Positions 20,787 through 32,700 of a stretch of DNA of 64,000 nucleotides are shown here, in pieces. A model generated the notes under the pieces. That model ran no database searches and had not been told where the DNA came from. It saw nothing but the letters and a program-made list of their open reading frames with translations. Each line of letters starts with the position of its first letter. The stretch's first letter is position 1. A program made the translations under genes and the position numbers. Source of the DNA: Branchiostoma floridae (taxonomy: Eukaryota > Chordata > Leptocardii > Amphioxiformes > Branchiostomatidae); assembly GCF_000003815.2 (NCBI RefSeq), contig NC_049995.1:4769213-4833212 (forward strand), written 5' to 3'.

Positions 20787-23700
20787 ATGGCCGACACGGA
20801 AATGGGAACAGGTCAAAGGTCATCCCAGCGGCAAGGTGAGAAAGTTTGTTTACTCAGTGTCAATAACAAACAGGTACAGGAAGTTTTGACTGTGCCCAGA
20901 CTTTCGATCGTGACTCAGTGGTCGCGGGAAACCTATATGTAATCCTTTCACTGGTTCTACACTGTTGTACACTGTAGATTTATTTCCTTTTGTAGTGGTT
21001 TTATTTCAGGGTAGGAGGAAAAATGAGCCTTTGGTTGGGTTTCAAGTTTGTGGTTGGAAAAGTTCCATATAGTACTGTAAATGCAGAAACTTTCGCGGTG
21101 GATTAATGTTCACGGTTTTCGCGACGGCCGCTGCACCGCAAATTTAAAACCACCGCGAACATTTAATCATGGCAGTAAGAGACTGCAGTGTATGGTGCTA
21201 CCGCGAAATTAAAACCACCGCGAAAAGTCCATTTCCCGCTACCGCGAAATTAAATCTCCGCGAAATTAAATGTATTTACAGTATACAAGGGAAATTCGCA
21301 ATGAAATTTGGATGAATGTGCCTTGCCATTAAAAAACTGTCACAGTTGGAAGAAAGTAAATGTAGTAACTGCAATGAAGAGGTCAATTAATGAAACCACT
21401 GCAAACGTTTCATGATTTACAGTAACTAACAATATAATCCTTGATCATATAGACCTGCCATTGGCAATTCTATTCTTTTCCCATTTTAAAAATGTATCCT
21501 AGCTTCCAGGGGATTTTAGTCACTAGCCCAACTTATGAGCACAAGAAAAGGTACCATTTTAAAGACAGAATTAAAGATCTCCAAATGTTGCCATACAATA
21601 TAAAAGTGAATTACTGTTATAAACAGAAAGACAGCCTTAAGTTTATCCAGTGTACCCTAGTTTCGGCCCACAATGGCCAGTTGCAAGCCCGCCCACCTAT
21701 TTAACTGAAACTTGAATTTGTCACTGAAACCTGGGGACAAAAAAATCCAACTTCTTTGTTGTACAACTTGTAGTCATGTAACTGTCTATGTTAGACAGTA
21801 ACAATTACATTTACATGGGGAAACCTTGGGGAACTAATATTTTTCATGACTTTGACCGTGATGACTTTTTTTTGTATGAAAATACATCCTATTTCAGTAT
21901 GTTGTACTACTAGACAGTACTACTAGTTGTGTATCAGACACTAGCAGATGATTATAGTCATTAAATTTTGTAAAGTGGGCTGTTTACTTTTACTAACTCA
22001 TGATCAGAAATGATTTCCACTTTATCTTATCATTTTAAATGGACAGGTAAGAAAACATCAACTTTTTTGTAGTTTCATAGATATTTATTTATTTATTTAT
22101 TGGTTTGGCTGCACCGAACACACAGCCAGGGCTGCCCAACTAGCCTATGGCTATTACAAAGGGCTAGCCCTGCTGACAAACACATAAACAATACAAATTT
22201 TAAAAAAAAAGAACATTTGTATGTACATGGTGTAGGATAACTTACATATCATCTAATCATAGATATTAAGGCATAATTATTTCTAAACAAGTTTTTGGTC
22301 AATTATCACGTTTTTTTATAAATCTTATAGTTGTAGTACATTATAATAGGGCCTGAAAGTCATCTTTGGAGACACGTTACCTAAATAGGAAATTATGAAA
22401 GTTGATGTTAACGCTAGTTTACCTTTATCCTTGGGGTAACCTATATCCATTGCTTTTCAAAGGTTGTTTCCAATTGTAATATTTTCAAAATAAAGCGGTT
22501 AGAACTCACATTTCGTCAGCATGATAGCTCTAAATTCCCTGCTTTTGAAAACAACGAATATAGGTTACACCATGGATAAAGGTGAACTAGCGTTACATAT
22601 TTTTTCTTCATTTAACAGCGTACATGGTGTGGTCGTGCCTACTGGTCCTACTGGCCACAACTACAGTCTTAGGGGAGGACAAAAACGAATCCTTTAGCAT
22701 CATCGTGAAAGAAGGAGAAGACGTCATTCTCAACAATTGTACGTCCCAGGACCAGGGCGTCATCTGGACGTACAAAAAGCCTGGCGCCGCGTCGTACACA
22801 CCGCAGTCGTGTCCGCAGGAGTGCGACAACCGTTGCCAGGGGCGCGATGACGTCATCAACCTTCCCGCGGTCAGTCGAACGTGCGGCGGGTCCTATCAGT
22901 ACGTCTCTTCTGGCGACGATGCAGGAATCCGTTGGAAGTGTACCTACCACTTACAAGTACACTGTGAGTTTTGTTTGCTACCCTTACAATTTTCAACTGA
23001 TCTTAAACTGTATTCACACGGGAAGTCATGTGCTTCTTAACCCTTATAGTTTCAGCCCTATAAAATGCTACCAGTGCCAGGGTTGGCCGCTGACCTCCAA
23101 AAAGAAACCCCTGAGCAAGGCCGAAGTCCCCAACTTCCAGGGCTCATGCACTACACGCTCCCAAAGCTGCTACTTTGGGGGAATACGCTATCCTGGATAT
23201 ATCCGGGCTCAGCACACAGGGCATGTATATGTGTGCCAGATATATCCGGGTTTGGCAGTTTAAGGTTTAAGATCAAACTTCAACAAAATTTATGTAAGAC
23301 CTAGGAAAAAAGTTTCCTGTTTCCAGGTACCAACCCTGGAAAAACCTGCCAACCCAAAATTTTTGTCAAACTTATGATCAATAAAAAACTTTCGTCAAAC
23401 TTATGATCAATAATTCCGATATTTTTCTGTCTGTAATCCACAGACTTGCCCCTCCCAGTCAACATCAGGAACCCCACCCCAGCTGTGTTCGAGAACGACC
23501 GCGTGGCCATCACGTGCCAAACTGACGACCTGGGGAATCCGCCAGCGAGTTTCACCAGTCCGGACTTTCCTCCAACGTCAGGTTCCGAGCCCAGCACGAC
23601 CCAAATTATCCAGTCTGCTAACAGGGATGATAACGGGACAACCTTCACTTGTACCCTTGAGTATGAAGGTCAAGATCAAAATGCTGAAGCCTTCACTCGG

Positions 23701-26700
23701 ACATATGAGGAGACCACCAGTCTTATTGTATACTGTAAGTTCAGACCTTCCTGTTTTTTAATTACTAAAAGTAGAACAGTTAAATTCAGCGCTCCCCATC
23801 TTTAAGATACAACAGTCCTACACTTTTCCGAAAGTAGATAGACTTTTGTTAGGAATGCTGCGACTATCAAAATACACAATAGATACAGATACTGTATATA
23901 TTTATATATATATATATATATATATAAGTGTAAGAGTGTGTGTGTGTGTGTATGAGTATGTATGTGTGTGTAGGGGTGTATGTGCATGTGTGTGTACATG
24001 TATAAAAAAAATACTGTTGCTCTAAAAGTTGACAATTTTTCCCCAGATCTTCCAAGAGAAGTCACCATAAAAGTCCACAATAACAACGCAACTCTGGAAG
24101 AAGGGGACAACGTCATCTTAGAATGCGTTTTCGGGGACTCTTATCCTCGACCCAGTGTAACGTGGTGGAAGAACGGCAGAAAACTGCCAGGAGAAACTTC
24201 AACGACCTTGGAGTTGCGTTCCTTGAAGGTCGTAGACAAAGGAGAGTACATGTGTGACACAACAGTGAATGCTCTTGGCCAAGAGAGATCTAAGAGAAGT
24301 GCAGCAGTGTTTCTGAATGTCACTGGTACTCCCAATACTGGAACGGGTAAGAATGAAAAGTCCTAATTTGTTGTAATTCATGTTTTATCAGACTGTAGAC
24401 TGATATAATTCTGAATCAACAATGTTACCTTCATGCACAACACATGCACTGACATGCTCCAATGTTGTGCCCTTGGGAAAGGCACTTTACACAAATTTCC
24501 TCACTTCACTCAAGTGGAAATGATTATAGTGTAATTGGACTAGTCCCAAGGGACTCATTTGCGCTTCCCGCATATTCATTACCCTTTGATATGTACTCAG
24601 TGGAGTTATGGACTGAAGTCCAGAATTAGAATGTTTTTCCATAATTAAAGTGATGCCTGTTGTACCTAGCCACAGTTAGGTTCATCCCTCGGATAGGATG
24701 TTAAATGGAGGTGCTGTGTCATGTAAAATAAACCTACAACATTCATCAAAAAGAGTAGGGGTGCTTCCTGGTGTGAGTGGACCAAATAAATCTGTCCGGA
24801 TATGCAGCTTGTACTTTTGAGAACAAACCTGGTGTGTTACGCCTAGATGTGGTTTACCAGGTACTACATGTGAATGGGTATACAAACAAATTCAGTGTTA
24901 TTCAAACAACACAGACTACCTCTGTCAATGTTCTTAATCGTAAACAAGAGAAATTGAAATTTTGATCACAATGAAAGTCATGTTGTAAATCTTTGTTTTG
25001 CTACTTTTATGCATAAAGGTTATGAAATTCTATTGGTAATGTATTCTACTTAAACTAAGTTAAAGTAAAAGTGCACGGGTGACTTTTTGCATTTTTCTGT
25101 AACTGCAGGTCCTCCAATTGTACCATCTGCACTTCCTTTCACCAGTGGCCTTCCAGTATCCACTATTGGCACCATAGCAGGTTTGCTTGACTGTTTTGTT
25201 TTGCCTAAGATAAGAAAGAACCACCTTAAGACATACATTCTAACATGTACACATCTGGTTCTGTTCTGAGACTGTGCACAGAGTACAAGCTGCAATTAAA
25301 ATTAAGATCATACTTTAAAGGTCTACTACGCAGTTTTTTGCGCTCAAATTTGAAATATTCTAGAACTAAGAAATCTCAGATTTACTACTAACTTTTTGAT
25401 ACTTTTTGACACTTTTGTGTCATTATTTCACGTTTGCAACGTAGAGAATTAGCCTACAAACATTTCGTCCTACGCACGCTGTAACTTGTTGACCCCCCTA
25501 GTTAGGCACTGGTGAGAATTCAAACAAGAATTAATCATCAACGGTTATTGGTCGGGAATCTCCGGTGAGTTCCGGGTGCGTGAAAGGTCACGGTGAACCA
25601 CGTGACCAATCTCCGGGTAGGCTCGGGCAGACTCGGGACTACTCGGATTTCGTCAGTGAAGAAACAAAATGGCTGAAACCCAGCGCGGGCGTGCAGATTC
25701 CCAGGTTTTCAAACGCGCTCGCACGGGGAAAATATCGACTCCTGACATGCCTTGAGTAGTGTTCCGTAACATGGTAGGCTTGATTCAACTAACTATATAA
25801 AGAAATGGCCGGAAAATGGATTTTTTGTTTTCAGTTTGAAGCGCAAATAACTGCGTAGTAGACCTTTAATATGGTTTGATACACTCGCACTGAAATGGAC
25901 TATTACTCCAGGGCTCTAGCCAGCGTCCGTCTTTCCGTCAATTGACGGAAATTCGCTGCGTCTGACGGAAAGGTTTTAAAACCAATCCGTCAACCTTGAC
26001 AGACAAAAATCCTTGTTGGAAGCTATAGGCGGCTGTTTGTTTTGCTATTGTTATTATTGTTGACGAAGTGTGTCGGCGCCCTTTCGCATACGATAATCTC
26101 ATTAAAAACCTGTTTTTCAAGGTCTCAGTTCAGTCTTTCTAACTCCTGGAATAGTGTTTTCGCGGTTTTCGCGACAATGGGAATTGGCTGACGGAAAAAA
26201 AATTCGAGCTGGCTAGAGCCCTGTATTACTCTAAGTGTGGGAGGATTTTTATCATGCTCGAGGTGTGGCTCTCCTCAAACACTGGACCTCTAACTTTATG
26301 TCCCATCCATAGGAGTGGTGTAATTTTTCCCAAGGGCACATTACATTCAGTGACTGCTAAGGATTTGAACCCAGCACCTTTAAGATTCTGACGTCAAGAC
26401 CATCATCATCATCTAAAGTCAACAACTCTAACGACAAGACTACCTTTCTTCTAGGTGTCGCAGGTGTTCTACTACTAGTTGTCATTGCTATAGCGTCAGT
26501 CATCTGTATACGCCAGAAAAGGAGGAACCCTGATCGTGGAGGTAGGTTTTCTGTTAATGTGTCACACTCTTTATAAGAAACAGTTATTGTAACAATAAGG
26601 CCACAGCAAGTAAATTTTATAGATGACATCAGCGCGCGCATCAATTTTCGCCTGATTTCAGAAGAGAAAAAAATTTTTTTTCTTCTGCAGGGATGGTTAA

Positions 26701-29700
26701 CATGACGATAAAGTACCAAAATGAGCAAATATGTTGTATTGCATTTATTGTAGCCTAATAATTGTACTTGTAGAAGTGACACTTGAGAGGTACCCAGGGC
26801 TGTAGTTGTAGAAATAAAACTTATTGGATAGTTGTAAAAGTGACACCAATATGGAAGCCATGAGTATGGTTACCAACTTTGTTGGTGATGCCAGTCTACC
26901 ACACTAGTGTCACTAGTACATGTCTTGAATACAGGAATGAATGCCTTGTTGGCTCTGATACCATGTTTTGTCCCTTTAATTCTTGTTACAACATTCATCA
27001 CAACTTTATGGTGCCTATTTTTGAAAATGTAGCCATCTTGTTTATTTTCACCCAATCTTGTTTTTTTTCGCCCTATCACACTATTTTTGCAGTCTGCAGA
27101 GTATGTCATCCATAGAATTAACTTGCTGTGGCCTAATTGACACATCAAATTCACTCTATTTTTGCACCACTTAACAATGTTGATATCAAGAACTTCATAT
27201 TGAACACTGTTAGCTAAATTGACTTTGTTGCTCTATTTCAGGTGAGGAGCAAATAGATGGAAGACACTCGAATGTTCGCTATCAGCCAAATGGAGGCTGC
27301 CAAATTGGACAAGATGTTGTAAGTTCACAAGATTGTCTAATAAAACTGAGAACTTGGCATTATAGGTTATCTGACATTCTACATGTCCTTTTGTTGTGCA
27401 CCAAAGATTTTGTTTGTGCACCTAAATCTAAGGTAAGTTGCGCCAGTGCACCTTGAGTTTTTATTGTCTTATTCAAAAGGACATTGTGGTTTATATCTTA
27501 AAGTTTGTAGAAAACTGTATATAGGCCCAAGTCAATTGTAAATGTCATACATGTAGATAGAAGTTATAAGAAAACAACTTACATGTACAACGCAGTAAGC
27601 ACATAATTAGAATTTTTCATTGCCAATGAAACATATTTTCTGTTTATTCTGCAGAGACCCTTGCTGGGCAACTCAATTGGTAACTATTTTTCTTCTGTAT
27701 GTTTTTTGCAATTATACTCACACAGACAATTGCCTTTAAGTTTATGATTTAACTGGTGAGACTATGGTGCTGTAACAGTGGGGTTCAAGTGCCGCCAAAC
27801 TGACCATGCCAAAGGGCCAGGCTTTTAGCTAGGATTTTAAAATAGGGAGTAGAAACTTATTGGTGAGTCACGGTAAGTGACTATTGTAGGGGGGTCCGGG
27901 GGCATCCACCTTCCATGTTGCAGAGTTTTTGATGATTTTAAGTTTAAAAAGTGCATTCTTAGGTATCCCAAGAGGCAAAAATACTGTTCCAGAGGTCACA
28001 GTAGAAGACTGTGACCACAGATGACCTGGTAGCATCCCTGGTCAATCAGAATTTCATGCTTGTCAGTCAATTTTCTCCCAGTGTAAGGGCGTCCAAGGGC
28101 ATCAAATTTCTTGTTATTCTAAGAAAAGTGCGTCCAGATGACGCGTTGACGCATGCCTGGCTAAAAGCCTGCAAAGGGCCCAACCTTCTGGTGTAGTGGT
28201 TGGCGGCATTGGGTTTGTGAGTTGGTAGCCCGGGTTTGGTACGGGTTCGAATCTCAGGAGCCAGGAGACTGTTTCTCAATGCCACAGATAGTAAAAATTT
28301 ATTTACAATTCTATAATAACATTAGACCAATTTCATCTTAAAATCTATCTTTAATGAATTAGCTGCTGATCAAGACTTCAGTCACAGATCATCTAACAGT
28401 TCACACAGCAACGGAGCGAAAGGACACAAAATCATCATTGAGTGCAGGGATGCAAAAATCTACCAATCACAAGCCTGTAAGTATCAACTGGTTATCATTA
28501 TTTAGACTTAAGTTCTTGGGACTAGGAGGACTTACACGCTGGTCCGTTGCTAGGCTATTCTTCTCGTTGCTATGCTAATAGGCCACACCCACAGGCGGGT
28601 CTGAAGTGCCGCACGGCATATATACAGAAAGCAGCAGAAGTGTTTCCCAAGATTACGATCGATTAGTTTATGATATAAATTAACAAAAGTATATACATGA
28701 TAAATGAAAATGTCAGCCTTGGAACGACGTAAAACTTAAAAAATGTCAGTGTAATACAGTGCTCAAATCCCCGCTTTCACGGAACGTGGCAAAAGTGACT
28801 TTCGGTCGCTGAACTCTGAACCCCACCGACTTTTTTCTCTCATTTACGTTGGAATCAAACATTTATACCATTATCTAAGCTCAAACTTTCTAAAATCAAT
28901 TTCTACTGTGTAGTTTTTTATGTCTGATACATTTAAAATCATGTTCCTATTTACCAATACTTTTTTCTCCCATAATTCCTGAACGCACCGATAGAAAAAC
29001 AAATACGAAAACCAAGATGGCGGGCGGCTTTTGCTCTTTCAAATGGAGTAGTTTTTGTTTCATTTTATCGGTAGGATCGGAAGATATCGGTCAAAATATG
29101 AAATGTGCACTTTATTCAGAGTTTTCACGCTGAAAAAGAGATGTTTTGAAGCTATAATGAGGCGGTGTTGGCATAGATGACAGAGCCTTATTAGCGCCCC
29201 TTTGTCTTCGCGGGCACTTTCATGCAAATCGCCCCTTTGTGTCTGTGCTGGGAGCGGGGTTTTCAACTGTAAATCAAGGTTACGGTCGCATTTGTCTCGT
29301 CACGAAAATGCAAATGAGCAAACGCCCGATTTCACGACCACGAAATTGGAATATGACCTGACGTTGCGACGCCGCACGTGAGTTGCCCAATCCCGGCACG
29401 CGAGGAAGCCCAGGACAGCGATCGTGCCCCACGACGTATGTCTATGATTCTCAAACTGACAACATACAATTGACGAATCGCTGGGAAAAATGATGCCCCA
29501 CTACGTAACGTTATGTCTATGATTCTCAAACTGACAACATACAATAATTGACGAATCGCTGGGAAAAATGATGCCCCACGACGTATGTCTATGATTCTCA
29601 AACTGACAACATACAATTGACGAATCGCTGGGGAAAATGATGCCCCACGACGTATGTCTATGATTCTCAAACTGACAACATACAATAATTGACGAATCGC

Positions 29701-32700
29701 TGGGAAAAATGATGCCCCACGACGTATGTCTATGATTCTCAAACTGACAACATACAATTGACGAATCGCTGGGAAAAATGATGCCCCACGACGTATAGCT
29801 ATGTCTATGATTCTCAAACTGACAACATACAATTGACGAATCGCTGGGAAAAATGATGCCCCACGACGTATGTCTATGATTCTCAAACTGACAACATACA
29901 ATTGACGAATCGCTGGGAAAAATGATGCCCCACGACGTATGTCTATGATTCTCAAACTGACAACATACAATTGACGAATCGCTGGGAAAAAATGATGCCC
30001 CACGACGTAACGTTATGTCTATGATTCTCAAACTGACAACATACAATAATTGACGAATCGCTGGGAAAAATGATGCCCCACGACGTATGTCTATGATTCT
30101 CAAACTGACAACAAACAATTGACGAATCGCTGGGAAAAATGATGCCCCACGACGTATGTCTATGATTCTCAAACTGACAACATACAATTGACGAATCGCT
30201 GGGAAAAATGATGCCCCACGACGTATGTCTATGATTCTCAAACTGACAACTTTGTCATCTGCCCTACTATGATTTTAAATCTAGTAACATCTCACAATGG
30301 TCCTTACAACCGGTGTCAGATTTTTTATCTAAGATCTGACATTGGCCCTTACACCATGTCAGGTTTTCAATCTAACATCTGACATTTGTCCTTACGCCAT
30401 GTCAGATTTTTAATCTAACACCTGACATTTTTCATATTATTGTCAGATTTCCTGTCTGACATCTGACAATCATCCTCCCAATGTAAGATTTCTAGTCTAA
30501 CATCTGACACTTTTTGTAGCACTGTCAGATTTTTTAATCAAACATCAAACATTCGTCTTCAAACAGTCAGATTATTTCAATCTAAAATCTGATTTAAAAA
30601 TCTGACATGGCGCAAGGACCAATGTCAGATGTTATATTAAAAACCTGACTTGGTGTAAGGACCAATGTCAGATGTTAGATAAAAAATCTGACTTGGTGTA
30701 AGGACCAATGTCAGATGTTAGATTAAAAACCTGACTTGGTGTAAGGACCAATGTCAGATGTTAGATTAAAAACCTGACTTGGTGTAAGGACCAATGTCAG
30801 ATGTTAGATTAAAAACCTGATACCGGTTGTAAGGACCATTGTCAGATGTTAGATGTTAAAATCATAGGTCATATTTTAGGTCATCATAGTAGGGCAGATG
30901 ACAGAATTAGTTCTTCGCATTGTCATATGTCACATATTCACATCATTACGGTTGTCAGATGTGAAATCAGATATGACAGAACTGATGTATGTTGTTAGTT
31001 TGAGAATCATAGACATACGTCGTGGGGCATCATTTTTCCCAGCGATTCGTCAATTGTATGTTGTCAGTTTGAGAATCATAGACATACGTCGTGGGGCATC
31101 ATTTTTCCCAGCGATTCGTCAATTATTGTATGTTGTCAGTTTGAGAATCATAGACATAACGTTACGTCGTGGGGCATCATTTTTCCCAGCGATTCGTCAA
31201 TTATTGTATGTTGTCAGTTTGAGAATCATAGACATACGTCGTGGGGCATCATTTTTCCCAGCGATTCGTCAATTCACCTCCTTGGTCAATTGTATGTTGT
31301 CAGTTTGAGAATCATAGACGTACGTCGTGGGGCATCATTTTTCCCAGCGATTCGTCAATTATTGTATGTTGTCGGTTTGAGAATCATAGACATAACGTTA
31401 CGTAGTGGGGCATCATTTTCCCCAGCGATTCGTCAATTGTATGTTGTCAGTTTGAGAATCATAGACATACGTCGTGGGGCACGATCGCTGTCCTGGGCTT
31501 CCTCGCGTGCCGGGATTGGGCAACTCACGTGCGGCGTCGCAACGTCAGGTCATATTCCAATTTCGTGTTCGTGAAACCGGGCGTTTGCTCATTTGCATTT
31601 TCGTGACGAGACAAATGCGACCGTAACCTAAATCAAAGTCTCTGAAATCGTTTGGTGCGTGTATTCAGTACTTTTGCCCTGTAAGTTACAAGCAAGAAAT
31701 TTTGGTCAAAGCTGCTTGTTTTGAGCTAAATTTGGACGAACCACGTTTTTTTTTCACTATCGTTCCGTAATTTGATTTGATCAGCAACTATATTCTGGGC
31801 ATCGGTTACATGAATCAGACTTAAGTTTTATTCCTCCTAAGTTGTGTGTGTTTTGTGTATGCTTGTGTATTTTTCCTTCTTTATTCTGTTTTTGGGTCGA
31901 GTTTTCGTGACCGCTTGGGAAATCAAACATGACGCCCGCCAGTTCATCTCAGGTCAATGGGATAGTCTACTGTATTGTGGTGGGAAATGTTGCGTGCGGT
32001 TTCGGATTGTTTTCTTTATTAAACTAAACACAACGTTAGTTAATTCATTCCAGGACTTTTTTTCAAAATGACCAGAACACATTTCAAAGAATATGTGACT
32101 CAATTAGATAATTGGTCTCAAAATAAATGGTGCCTGTGTTTTTTTAATGTACAACTCACCCATGCTGCTACAAATGATGTTACCCAAGCGGGATGATTGT
32201 TGTCAAGAACTGACGGCGTCGGTATTATAATTCGTAACAATTTACAAGGCACCTTTTTAAAAAGGTCTAAAATGCCAGTTCAGGATTACAAATAAACTTT
32301 ACGGTTGGTCTACAACCTGGGCAATGATTGGAGAGAAAAACATACAAACTGTACAAACTCAATGTAAACAAGAGAAATTGAAATTTTGATCACAATGAAA
32401 GTCATGTTGTAAATCTTTGTTTTGCTACTTTTATGCATAAAGGTTATGAAATTCCATTGGTAATGTATTCTACTTAAACTAAGTTAAAGTAAAAGTGCAC
32501 GGGTGACTTTTTGCATTTTTCTTTAACTGCAGGTCCTCCAATTGTACCATCTGCACTTCCTTTCACCAGTGGCCTTCCAGTATCCACTATTGGCACCATA
32601 GCAGATTTGCTTGACTGTTTTGTTTTGCCTAAGATAAGAAAGAACAACCTTAAGACATACATTCTAACATGTACACATCTGGTTCTGTTCTGAGACTGTG

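Noticed and set aside
22669-22950. Minus-strand ORF opposite the first Ig exon
   Set aside because: Shadow of the plus-strand exon, which has homologous structure in gene B and proper splice sites.
29332-30241. ORFs of 223 and 246 codons on the minus strand
   Set aside because: They are translations of the 69-bp minisatellite inside the foldback element, open because the unit is a multiple of three.
29430-30250. Regular repeat spacing that could look like a CRISPR array
   Set aside because: Whole 69-72-bp units repeat without unique spacers, in an animal genome, inside an inverted-repeat transposon.
32533-32604. Second copy of the stalk exon as a used alternative exon
   Set aside because: The donor is AT in place of GT and it lies after the membrane exon, so normal use would break the order and splicing.
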